A DNA stretch of 64,000 nucleotides. It comes from an uncultured Luteitalea sp. Lineage in GTDB: Bacteria; Acidobacteriota; Vicinamibacteria; Vicinamibacterales; Vicinamibacteraceae. Location: positions 124,001-188,000 of the forward strand of contig CAKTDA010000007.1 in NCBI GenBank assembly GCA_934541105.1, written 5' to 3'. Shown here piece after piece: positions 20,619 to 27,289 of the stretch (position 1 is its first letter; every line of letters begins with the position of its first letter). The translations under genes were made by a program, and so were the position numbers. Under the pieces are notes generated by a model. The model was not told the origin of the DNA and did not search any database. It saw nothing but the letters and a program-made list of their open reading frames with translations.

Positions 20619-21206
20619 TCAGGCCTCCCCGGCCAGCGCGCGCTCGATCTCGTCACACATCACGTGCAGCAGGGTGAGATGCACCTCCTGCACGCGCGCG
20701 GTGTCGGCTTCCGGCACCGCGAGCACTTCGTCGGCCGCCGCGCCGAGCGGACCCGGGTCCGCGCCGGTCAGCGCCACGACCGCCACGCCTCGCGCGCGGG
20801 CGGCCTCGGCCGCGGCCACCACGTTGGCGGAGCGGCCGCTCGTCGAGAGCGCCAGCAGCACGTCGCCTGGCTGCCCGTACGCCTCCACCTGGCGCGCGAA
20901 GACCCGGTCGAACCCGTAGTCGTTGCCGATCGCGGTCAACGCACTCGTGTCCACCGTCAACGCGAGCGCGGGCAGCGCCTGCCGCTCGCGCCTGAACCGG
21001 CCGGTCAGCTCCGCAGCGAAGTGCTGGCACTCCGCCGCGCTGCCGCCATTCCCACACACCAGCACCTTGCGGCCGGCCCCGAGCGCCTCGTCGAGGCGCC
21101 GCACGGCACGCGCCACATGCGCCGCCAGCGTATCTCCCGCGCGCCGGTGCGCCTCTGCGGCAGCCTCGCAGGCCGCCCGGCAGCGCGCCGCAGCGTCGGC
21201 GGTCAT
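20619..21206 (-). CDS. gmhA: SIS-domain phosphoheptose isomerase (GmhA type) inside the nuo operon
   Basis: GmhA turns sedoheptulose 7-phosphate into D-glycero-D-manno-heptose 7-phosphate, the first step to ADP-heptose. The 195-aa protein has the SIS signatures VLVCGNGGSAAECQHFAAEL (the HF-AEL helix is typical of GmhA), NDYGFDRVFARQVEAYG, and LLALSTSGRSANV. The C-terminal HLTLLHVMCDEIE is also GmhA-like. The ATG at 21204-21206 overlaps the stop of nuoC by four bases, and nuoD follows 26 bp later, so it must be part of the nuo transcript. The long upstream frame over nuoC is not coding. A related SIS isomerase (DiaA-like) is a less likely reading. Confidence 0.87.
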   Translation of the reverse strand: MTADAAARCRAACEAAAEAHRRAGDTLAAHVARAVRRLDEALGAGRKVLVCGNGGSAAECQHFAAELTGRFRRERQALPALALTVDTSALTAIGNDYGFDRVFARQVEAYGQPGDVLLALSTSGRSANVVAAAEAARARGVAVVALTGADPGPLGAAADEVLAVPEADTARVQEVHLTLLHVMCDEIERALAGEA

Positions 21207-21796
21207 TGCCCGTCGAAGCCGGCGGCAGCGTCTGCGACGCGCTTCTGGCGTTCGATGTGCCGCACGAACTCCTCTTCGGTCACCTGCAGCGGCGCGCCGA
21301 TGTCCACGGCCTTCTGGATCTGCACCGGGTAGTCCTTGCGGGCCGGGTACCCTTCCCAGTCCTCCGGCATCAGGATGCGTCGCAGGTCCGGGTGCCCCTC
21401 GAACGCGACCCCGAAGAGGTCGAACACCTCCCGTTCGTACCAGTTGGCGTTGGGATACACCGCGCACAGGCTCGGGACCGTCAGCGCGCCGGTGCCGACG
21501 CGGACCTTCACGCGCAACCGCGCAGGCGCCGGGGCATCCCCGCCCACGGCGTCGGGGCCCAGCGACACGAAGTGGTAGACCACCTCGATGCGGGGTTCGA
21601 CCGGCCAGTAGTCGGCGGCCGTGAGCTCGGCCAGCACCTGGTACTGCAGGACCGGGTGCTCGCGCAGCTGCCGGGCCACACGCGCCATCGCCTCGGCCGG
21701 CACCACGATCGCCGGCTGATCGACGGCCGGGACCTGTTCGATGGTGACGTCGGGAAGCGCCTGGCGGAGTGCGTCGAGTCGGGTGTCGAATGCCAT
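21203..21796 (-). CDS. nuoC: NADH-quinone oxidoreductase subunit C
   Basis: NuoC is the 30-kDa peripheral-arm subunit, 197 aa. The signature is in the second half: YPNANWYEREVFDLFGVAFEGHPDLRRILMP is clipped here to NWYEREVFDLFGV and EGHPDLRRILMPEDWEGYP, which is diagnostic. The N-terminal part is a variable alpha-beta region. The ATG at 21794-21796 gives the expected length. It follows nuoB by six bases and overlaps gmhA, not nuoD. Confidence 0.96.
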   Translation of the reverse strand: MAFDTRLDALRQALPDVTIEQVPAVDQPAIVVPAEAMARVARQLREHPVLQYQVLAELTAADYWPVEPRIEVVYHFVSLGPDAVGGDAPAPARLRVKVRVGTGALTVPSLCAVYPNANWYEREVFDLFGVAFEGHPDLRRILMPEDWEGYPARKDYPVQIQKAVDIGAPLQVTEEEFVRHIERQKRVADAAAGFDGQ

Positions 21797-21802
21797 GTGC
21801 GA

Positions 21803-22279
21803 TCAGCCCCGGTTCACGAGCGGCTGGGGCGTGCGAGCCATCTTCCGCTGGAGCTGCACGATGCCGTAGATGAGCGACTCGGGGCGCGGCGGGCAGCCGG
21901 GCACGAAGACGTCCACGGGCACGACCTGATCCACGCCCTGGACGATCGCGTAGTTGTCGAAGACGCCGCCGACCGAGGCGCAGGCACCCATCGAGATCAC
22001 CCACTTGGGCTCGGGCATCTGGTCGTAGACGCGGCGCAGCGCCGGTGCCATCTTCCGCGACAGCCGGCCGGCGACGATCATCAGGTCGGCCTGGCGGGGC
22101 GAGCCGCGGAACACCTCGGCGCCGAAGCGGGAGATGTCGTAGCGCGACGCGCTCATCGCCATCATCTCGATCGCGCAGCAGGCAAGCCCGAAGGCGACCG
22201 GCCAGATCGCCGAGCGGCGGGCCCAGCCCACCAGCTTGTCCACGGTGGTCGTCAGAACGGGGATTTCGATATCAGCCAT
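21803..22279 (-). CDS. nuoB: NADH-quinone oxidoreductase subunit B
   Basis: NuoB holds the terminal [4Fe-4S] cluster N2 next to the quinone site. The 158-aa protein has ligands Cys34 and Cys35 (GLACCAIEMM), Cys100 (SMGACAS) and Cys129 (PGCPPRPE), the full set. The ATG at 22277-22279 gives the usual short N-terminus. It lies 33 bp after nuoA and 6 bp before nuoC. Cluster N2 needs electrons from NuoI, whose gene is not found in this operon. Confidence 0.97.
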   Translation of the reverse strand: MADIEIPVLTTTVDKLVGWARRSAIWPVAFGLACCAIEMMAMSASRYDISRFGAEVFRGSPRQADLMIVAGRLSRKMAPALRRVYDQMPEPKWVISMGACASVGGVFDNYAIVQGVDQVVPVDVFVPGCPPRPESLIYGIVQLQRKMARTPQPLVNRG

Positions 22280-22312
22280 GGCGTACGGCCCAGCGGTCTC
22301 GACGCGCGAGCG

Positions 22313-22675
22313 TCAGTCCGGCGTGTTCCAGTCGAGGGCGCCCTTGCGCCAGACGTAGACGTATCCGGAGATCAGGATCAGGAAGAACACCAGGATCTGG
22401 ATGAACCCCGTCCACTGCAGATCGCGCAGCGCGACGGCCCACGGATACAGGAACGCGACCTCGATGTCGAACAACAGGAAGATCATCGCCACGAGGTAGA
22501 ACTTCACCGACATCCGCTCGCGGGCGTCCCCGACGGCGGGCATGCCGCACTCGTAGGGCGCCAGCTTCTCGGCCGTGGGGTTGCGCGGCCCGAGGAACTG
22601 CGACAGGAACACGTTGCCCGCGGCAAACGAGAAGCCGAACGCCGTGAGCAGGAGAATGGGAAGCCAGCCGTCCAT
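22313..22675 (-). CDS. nuoA: NADH-quinone oxidoreductase subunit A
   Basis: NuoA is a small membrane subunit with three helices, 120 aa. It is recognised by PYECGMPAVGDARERMSVKFYLVAM, clipped to YECGMP and RMSVKFYLVAMIFLLFDIE, with the conserved Cys and Asp-Ile-Glu. The ATG at 22673-22675 is preferred; an open extension of 15 codons upstream has no family similarity. It is the first gene of the nuo operon, so the promoter should lie in the spacer beyond 22675. Confidence 0.95.
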   Translation of the reverse strand: MDGWLPILLLTAFGFSFAAGNVFLSQFLGPRNPTAEKLAPYECGMPAVGDARERMSVKFYLVAMIFLLFDIEVAFLYPWAVALRDLQWTGFIQILVFFLILISGYVYVWRKGALDWNTPD

Positions 22676-22881
22676 GCGAGTTGGTCGCCGCGTCGGGCGG
22701 CAGAGGTGGCGCGATTGCATCTCGGCGCACGCCCATCACCACGTGCCCATCACGTGTGACGCGCGGTCGCGCCTCCCGTCGGACGTCCGACGGGCCCGGA
22801 ACCCGTAGATGCTAGCCCGCCTCGGCGGCATCTGCAATGCGACCGAAGCGGTCGTAGATGCACAAGGCCGACAGCCTTCCT

Positions 22882-22900
22882 CATTCGGCCTTTGGCCGTC
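22882..22900 (-). repeat. Dispersed 19-mer, copy 2
   Basis: Read on the minus strand this is gacggccaaaggccgaatg, one base different from the copy at 10453-10471. The unit is itself partly palindromic (ggcc...ggcc). Both copies lie at ends of the nuo operon. Confidence 0.6.
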
Positions 22901-23002
22901 GCCGGGACTCGGGGCTCGGGGCTCGGGGTTCTGGACTCGGGTTGCTCAGGCCACGTCGTTTCACGCGGAGGCCGCGGAGGAACGGGAGACGCGGAGGGCG
23001 TC

Positions 23003-23030
23003 CGGCATTCCGCATTCGGCATTCCGCATT
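23003..23030 (+). repeat. Perfect 14-bp tandem repeat, two copies
   Basis: The unit cggcattccgcatt occurs at 23003-23016 and again at 23017-23030. It lies immediately upstream of the GT4 gene start at 23051, where a promoter or ribosome-binding site would be expected. No Shine-Dalgarno sequence is obvious in the 20 bp left. Confidence 0.7.
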
Positions 23031-23050
23031 GCTTGTACCCTGACCCTGAC

Positions 23051-24526
23051 ATGCGCCTCGCCTGGTTCTCCCCACTGCCGCCTGTCCGCTCGGGCATCTC
23101 GGCCTACAGCCTCGACGTGCTGCCGGGGCTTCTGGGCGCGCATGCGATCGACCTGTTCGTGGACGACTCCGTCTGGCACGCGGCGGGCGGCCGCCTGCAT
23201 GCCGGTCGCGGGCCGGTGATTGCGCCACTCGAGGGGCCGCTCGGCCTCCCGCTCTTCCGCGCCTACGACTTCCACACGCTCGCGCAACAGACGCCGTACG
23301 ACCTCGTCGTCTATCAACTCGGCAATGCCGCCTGTCACCGGTACATGTGGCCGTACCTGCTGGAATGGCCGGGGCTCGTCGTGCTGCACGACGCGGCACT
23401 GCACCACGCCCGGGCACAGGCGCTCCTCGGCGACAGGCGCGCCGACGACTATCGCGCCGAATTCCGGTTCAACCACCCCGGCATCGACCCGCGGGTGGCC
23501 GACTTCGTCGTCGAAGGGCTCGAGGGCTCCCCGTACTACCTCTGGCCGATGCTGCGCACCGTGATGTCGCGGGCGCGAGCGGTCGCCGTGCACAGCGAGC
23601 CGGTCCGCGCGCTGCTCGCCGAGGAGTACAAGGACGCGGCGCTCTCAACGATAGCGATGGGGGTCCCGGATCCGGAGAATTCTCGAAATGCCGGGAATTT
23701 CGGGAATGCCGGGAATGCCGGGAAATTGGTGCTTGCGGCGTTCGGGCTGATCACGCCCGAGAAGCGGATCCTGCCGATTCTGCAGACGCTTGCGGCGATT
23801 CGGGAGGACGCGCCGCACGTGCGCCTGAGGCTCGTGGGCGAGATCGGGGAGCACTACGCCCTCTGGCGTGACGTCGCGCGCACGGGCACCCGCGACCTGA
23901 TCGAGGTCACTGGGTACGTGCAAGACGATGAGCTGGCGGCGGAGCTGCGGTCGGCGGACATCTGCCTGTGCCTGCGGTGGCCGACGGCACACGAGACGTC
24001 GGCGTCCTGGCTGCGGTGTCTGGCCGCGGGCAAGCCGACAATCGTGCCGGACCAGCTGACGACCGTCGAGGTGCCGACGCTGGATCCGCGGCACTGGCAG
24101 CTCAAGCACGTGCGAGACGATGCGGCGGCGGTGTTCCAGCCGCCTGATGCGTCCCGGGCGGTGGCGGTGTCGGTGGACCTGAACGACGAGGCGCACATGC
24201 TGCGGCAGGCGCTGCGGCGTCTCGTCGCCGATGCGGACCTCCGCCGGGCGCTCGGCCGGCGTGCGCGGGAGTGGTGGGAGGCGCATCACACGGTTGCGCG
24301 CATGCAGCGGGACTATCGCGCCGTGATCACGTGGGCGGCGACGCTCCCGCCCCCTGGCTGGCCGGCCGATGCGCCCGAGCACCTGCGGCCCGACCCGTCC
24401 GCGTGGGCGCGTGAACTCGTCGGGCCGTTCGGTGTGGACGTGGACGTCCTCTTCCGAACGCCGAACGCTGAAGGCAGGGCGCGTTCCCCGAACGCGCCCG
24501 TGCCGAACGCCGCGCGCCGAAGGTAG
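23051..24526 (+). CDS. Glycosyltransferase family 4 with in-frame tandem repeats
   Basis: This 491-aa protein begins MRLAWFSPLPPVRSGISAY, the usual GT4 start, with a GT-B fold. The C-terminal domain has VLAAFGLITPEKRILPIL and LVGEIGEHYALW, then the donor-binding part SADICLCLRWPTAHETSASWLR with the Glu-Thr-Ser of the family. It transfers a sugar from a nucleotide donor, substrate unknown. Two places look inserted: residues about 210-226, coded by a 9-bp tandem repeat giving Asn-Ala-Gly runs, and the last 22 residues, which read into the palindromic repeat array at 24461-24617. The true C-terminus may therefore once have been elsewhere. Confidence 0.85.
   Translation: MRLAWFSPLPPVRSGISAYSLDVLPGLLGAHAIDLFVDDSVWHAAGGRLHAGRGPVIAPLEGPLGLPLFRAYDFHTLAQQTPYDLVVYQLGNAACHRYMWPYLLEWPGLVVLHDAALHHARAQALLGDRRADDYRAEFRFNHPGIDPRVADFVVEGLEGSPYYLWPMLRTVMSRARAVAVHSEPVRALLAEEYKDAALSTIAMGVPDPENSRNAGNFGNAGNAGKLVLAAFGLITPEKRILPILQTLAAIREDAPHVRLRLVGEIGEHYALWRDVARTGTRDLIEVTGYVQDDELAAELRSADICLCLRWPTAHETSASWLRCLAAGKPTIVPDQLTTVEVPTLDPRHWQLKHVRDDAAAVFQPPDASRAVAVSVDLNDEAHMLRQALRRLVADADLRRALGRRAREWWEAHHTVARMQRDYRAVITWAATLPPPGWPADAPEHLRPDPSAWARELVGPFGVDVDVLFRTPNAEGRARSPNAPVPNAARRR
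23678..23728 (+). repeat. In-frame 9-bp tandem repeat inside a glycosyltransferase gene
   Basis: The unit aatgccggg is repeated with small changes about five times here and codes for Asn-Ala-Gly or Asn-Phe-Gly steps. The stretch is more AT-rich than its surroundings. It falls in the linker between the two GT-B domains, where inserts are tolerated. Confidence 0.65.
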
Positions 24527-24617
24527 GGCGCGTTCCCCGAACGCGCCCCGTGCCGAACGCCGCGCGCCGAAGGTAGGGCGCGTTCCCCGAACGCGCCCCG
24601 TGCCGAACGCCGCGCGG
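24461..24617. repeat. 50-bp palindromic tandem array
   Basis: Two identical 50-bp units (24501-24550 and 24551-24600) are flanked by a 40-bp degenerate unit (24461-24500) and a partial unit (24601-24617). Each contains the inverted repeat gggcgcgttc-ccc-gaacgcgccc, a perfect 10-bp stem, so three strong hairpins stand in a row. The first unit and part of the second code for the last residues of the GT4 protein. There are no variable spacers, so it is not a CRISPR array. It may act as a terminator or as a REP-type cluster. Confidence 0.85.
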
Positions 24618-24839
24618 GGAGCGCTGAGCACCGAACGAGTACGGCCGATGTTGATATGCTCGAAGGAGCGCTGGTGTGGCGGCCCTTGCGCGAGGGTGCG
24701 GAGCCGGTCGCAAGGCGGAATGTCGTATGCGCGACGGCTCACGCGAGGACCGCAGGCGAGCCGAGTCGCGAGTGGCGAAGGCCGACGGCCAGCCGACGAA
24801 GGCCGTCCGCGTCCCCGAATCCCGAAGCCGAGTCCGAGA
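24618..24839. other. Spacer before thiS with a dispersed-repeat copy
   Basis: No convincing gene is visible. A copy of the dispersed repeat lies at about 24774-24811 and contains gacgaaggccgtc (24795-24807), identical to 10471-10483. No THI-box (TPP riboswitch) sequence can be seen ahead of thiS. An AT-rich spot, gttgatatgct near 24650, could be part of a promoter but has no good partner hexamer. Confidence 0.5.
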
Positions 24840-25040
24840 GTGGTCATCCAGCTGAATGGCGAACGCTACGAGGTGCCCGAGCCTCTCACGATCGACGCGC
24901 TGCTCGCGCGGCTGGAGATCGACGCGCGGCGCGTGGCGGTCGAGCTGAACGAGTACGTCGTGAAGAAGAAGGCGTACGGCGACACGGTGGTGAACGAGGG
25001 TGATGCTGTCGAAGTGGTGAACTTCGTTGGTGGCGGATAG
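24840..25040 (+). CDS. thiS: Thiamine biosynthesis sulfur carrier protein ThiS
   Basis: ThiS is a 66-aa ubiquitin-like carrier whose C-terminal Gly-Gly is converted to a thiocarboxylate and gives sulfur to the thiazole made by ThiG. The sequence VVIQLNGERYEVPEPLTIDA opens the beta-grasp fold, VAVELNEYVVKK is the conserved middle, and the protein ends NFVGGG. I chose the GTG at 24840; longer frames upstream run through repeats. Its last 11 bases overlap the next gene, which is not thiG but a membrane protein; thiG is 1.45 kb downstream. Confidence 0.93.
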   Translation: MVIQLNGERYEVPEPLTIDALLARLEIDARRVAVELNEYVVKKKAYGDTVVNEGDAVEVVNFVGGG

Positions 25041-26517
25041 TCGTCGCGGCCGCCTCGTTATCCCGTCGACGGGCTTGCTGCTGGTGGTGTTGCTTGCCGC
25101 GGCGCATGCGGCATCGCACGCCATGCTCCGCCCGCTCTACCAGGTCTCCGACGAGATCGTGTATCTGAGCACAGTGCAGGCGGTCGCTTTCGGGATCGCA
25201 CCCGTCGGTCTGGCTCCATGCCTTGCTCCGCCCGCAGGTACGAGGCCAGCGATTGCCGCGCAGGCCAAGCCGGGATTCCTTCGTGCAACCTCGCGGCAAC
25301 TCGTTTGGCTGTGCGAACTCGGAGCCGGCGACCGCTCGTTGCTGCTCCTGCGCCTCCTGCAGGCGTTGTCGCTGCCTGTCGTCGCCGCCTGCGCCTGGGC
25401 CATCGCCAGGACCATCACCGGACGGGCGGAAGACGCCCTCCTCGCTGGCGTCCTCGTCGCGGCGCACCCGGTTGCAGCCACGCATGCCGGTGGGGTCACC
25501 CCGGACGCGTGGGCGAATGCCTTCAGCGCGGTCGCGTTCCTGTCGGCCACCCGCGTCCTCGTCGGAGGCGGACGCGGGTGGGACCTGCTGGCGGTCGTCG
25601 CGGCCCCGCTGCTCGCGCTCGCGTGGAAGGACACGGCCACGTTCCTCCTGGCGCTGCCGCTGAGCGTCATGGCCGTGCAGGTGGCGCAGAGTTACCGCAA
25701 CGCCGGGACCACAGCGCTCCGTCTGGCAGGGCTCGTCCTTTCGGCCGGACTCGTTGCAGTGGCTGGTCTGGTCTGGTTCCGGACGCCGTACCTCGCCTCC
25801 CCCGGAGCGGCCGGCGCCCCCCGCGACGCGGCGGTCTGGGTGCGGGCCGTACTTGGCGATCTGCTTGCCCAGTTGCCCGGCCTTGCGACGTCGTCGTGGA
25901 CGGGAATCGGCAACTTCGGGGCGAGCACCCTGACGACCGCTGCCGTGGCCAACGTCATCGGCGTGCTTCTGCTCGTCGCCGGGCTTGTCGGCGCCTTCGT
26001 GCGCCTGCCCCAGGCGCCGGCGCCGCGACGGCTCCTGGCCATCGGCATCGTCTGGGCCATGAGTGCCGGTCTATGCGTCGCGCAACCCTCCATACGCCAG
26101 GTGCTGTTGTCGACGCAGGACGTGCACCAGGGTCGGTGGTTGTTTCCATTACTTGCGCCTGCCGCGGTGTTCCTGGCGTGCGGCATCAACGGACTCGTGA
26201 CCGGCCGACGCCTTCTTCCGCTTGCCACGCTTGCGATGTCGGTCGTGTCGATTTCCGCCGCCCTCGAGACTACCCGGTACTACTGGGATGCCATTCCCAG
26301 CCAACTGCGAACGGCATCGCTCTTCATCCGCGGGACGGGCGGCGCAGTCGTCGATGATGCGCTCGTGTTGTCGCTGATCCGGCACGCCTCGACGTACGTC
26401 CCGGATGTTACCGTGGTGGCGCCGCTGACCCTTGCAGCCCTCGGCGTCGCGTGCCTCGCGCATGGCGTCACGCTCCTCACGGCTGGTTCCCATGTCTCAC
26501 ACGCTCACGATCGCTGA
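25030..26517 (+). CDS. GT-C-like multi-spanning membrane protein between thiS and thiG
   Basis: This protein of 495 aa has about 11 hydrophobic helices. After the first helix comes LYQVSDEIVYLS, an acidic Asp-Glu in the first outer loop as in GT-C (ArnT/PMT-like) glycosyltransferases that use lipid-linked sugars. There is AWKDTATFLLALPL further on. I cannot name the substrate. The GTG at 25030 is preferred over the TTG at 25027. The gene overlaps thiS by 11 bp and thiG by 26 bp, so translation of all three is tightly coupled although nothing links this protein to thiamine. It may have been inserted by chance into the operon. Confidence 0.75.
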   Translation: MADSRRGRLVIPSTGLLLVVLLAAAHAASHAMLRPLYQVSDEIVYLSTVQAVAFGIAPVGLAPCLAPPAGTRPAIAAQAKPGFLRATSRQLVWLCELGAGDRSLLLLRLLQALSLPVVAACAWAIARTITGRAEDALLAGVLVAAHPVAATHAGGVTPDAWANAFSAVAFLSATRVLVGGGRGWDLLAVVAAPLLALAWKDTATFLLALPLSVMAVQVAQSYRNAGTTALRLAGLVLSAGLVAVAGLVWFRTPYLASPGAAGAPRDAAVWVRAVLGDLLAQLPGLATSSWTGIGNFGASTLTTAAVANVIGVLLLVAGLVGAFVRLPQAPAPRRLLAIGIVWAMSAGLCVAQPSIRQVLLSTQDVHQGRWLFPLLAPAAVFLACGINGLVTGRRLLPLATLAMSVVSISAALETTRYYWDAIPSQLRTASLFIRGTGGAVVDDALVLSLIRHASTYVPDVTVVAPLTLAALGVACLAHGVTLLTAGSHVSHAHDR

Positions 26518-27280
26518 TCGCACGTTCACGTCCCGGCTCTTCGTCGGGACCGGCAAGTACTCCTCGCACCAGGTGATGGCCGAGTGCCATGCCGCGTCGG
26601 GCGCCGAGGTCGTGACGGTGGCCGTCCGCCGGGTCGACCTGAACGACAGGAGCGGCACGTCGCTCATGGACTTCATCGACACCAAGCGCCTGTTCATCCT
26701 GCCGAACACGGCCGCGTGCTACACCGCACAGGACGCGATCCGCACGGCGCGGCTCGGTCGCGAGGCGGGCCTGTCGAACTGGGTGAAGCTGGAAGTCATC
26801 GGCGACGAGCGCACGCTCTTCCCCGACAACGAGGCGCTCATCGAGGCCACGAAGGTGCTCGTCAAGGAGGGCTTCGTGGTGCTGCCCTACACGACCGACG
26901 ACCCCATCGTGTGCCGCAAGCTCGAAGACGCGGGCGCCGCGGCCGTGATGCCGCTCGGTGCACCCATCGGGTCGGGGCTCGGCATCCAGAACCCCAACAA
27001 CATCTCGATCATCAAGGAGTTCGCGAAGGTGCCGGTCGTCGTCGATGCCGGGGTCGGCACGGCGTCCGATGCAACGATCGCGATGGAACTCGGCGCCGAT
27101 GCCGTGCTGCTGAACACCGCCATTGCCGCCGCCGAGCAACCCGTGGCGATGGCCGAAGCCATGAAGCACGCGGTCGTCGCCGGACGGCTGGCGTTCCTGG
27201 CCGGCCGGATGCCGCGGCGCCGCTACGCGTCGGCGAGCAGCCCGCTCACCGGCACGATCCACGCCTCGACGCGGGCATAA
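26492..27280 (+). CDS. thiG: Thiazole synthase
   Basis: ThiG makes the thiazole phosphate part of thiamine from DXP, dehydroglycine and ThiS thiocarboxylate. It is a TIM barrel of 262 aa. The Schiff-base lysine is Lys99 in NWVKLEVIGD, and the phosphate-binding VDAGVGTASDATIAMELGAD, clipped here, is the conserved C-terminal motif. GSGLGIQNPNN is also standard. The ATG at 26492 lies within the end of the membrane-protein gene. No thiH/thiO, thiC or thiE is nearby, so the rest of the pathway is encoded elsewhere. Confidence 0.95.
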   Translation: MSHTLTIADRTFTSRLFVGTGKYSSHQVMAECHAASGAEVVTVAVRRVDLNDRSGTSLMDFIDTKRLFILPNTAACYTAQDAIRTARLGREAGLSNWVKLEVIGDERTLFPDNEALIEATKVLVKEGFVVLPYTTDDPIVCRKLEDAGAAAVMPLGAPIGSGLGIQNPNNISIIKEFAKVPVVVDAGVGTASDATIAMELGADAVLLNTAIAAAEQPVAMAEAMKHAVVAGRLAFLAGRMPRRRYASASSPLTGTIHASTRA

Positions 27281-27289
27281 TCGCCGCGC

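Larger units (their letters stand above)
22676..23050. other. 375-bp spacer of short repeats between nuoA and a GT4 gene
   Basis: No gene is seen in this spacer. The first 200 bp should hold the nuo promoter, but I see no convincing -35/-10 pair. The rest is stacked repeats: the 19-mer cattcggcctttggccgtc (22882-22900), a ctcgggg-type simple repeat (22906-22941), a cgcggag-rich stretch (about 22965-23000), and a perfect 14-bp tandem repeat cggcattccgcatt (23003-23030) that ends 20 bp before the next start codon. Frames open across this region look like artefacts of GC-rich repeats. Confidence 0.6.

Noticed and set aside
21207..22004. Upstream extension of the gmhA frame over nuoC
   Set aside because: nuoC occupies the region with diagnostic motifs. 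GmhA begins at 21206 with the expected length.
22750..23097. Small minus-strand frame in the nuoA-GT4 spacer
   Set aside because: It translates repeat DNA (Pro, Arg, Ser, Glu runs) and overlaps the GT4 start.
24461..24617. Possible CRISPR array
   Set aside because: The 50-bp units are directly joined without variable spacers, and no cas gene is near.
24618..24839. Possible TPP riboswitch ahead of thiS
   Set aside because: No CUGAGA or other conserved THI-box segment can be found, and the region is filled with a dispersed repeat.
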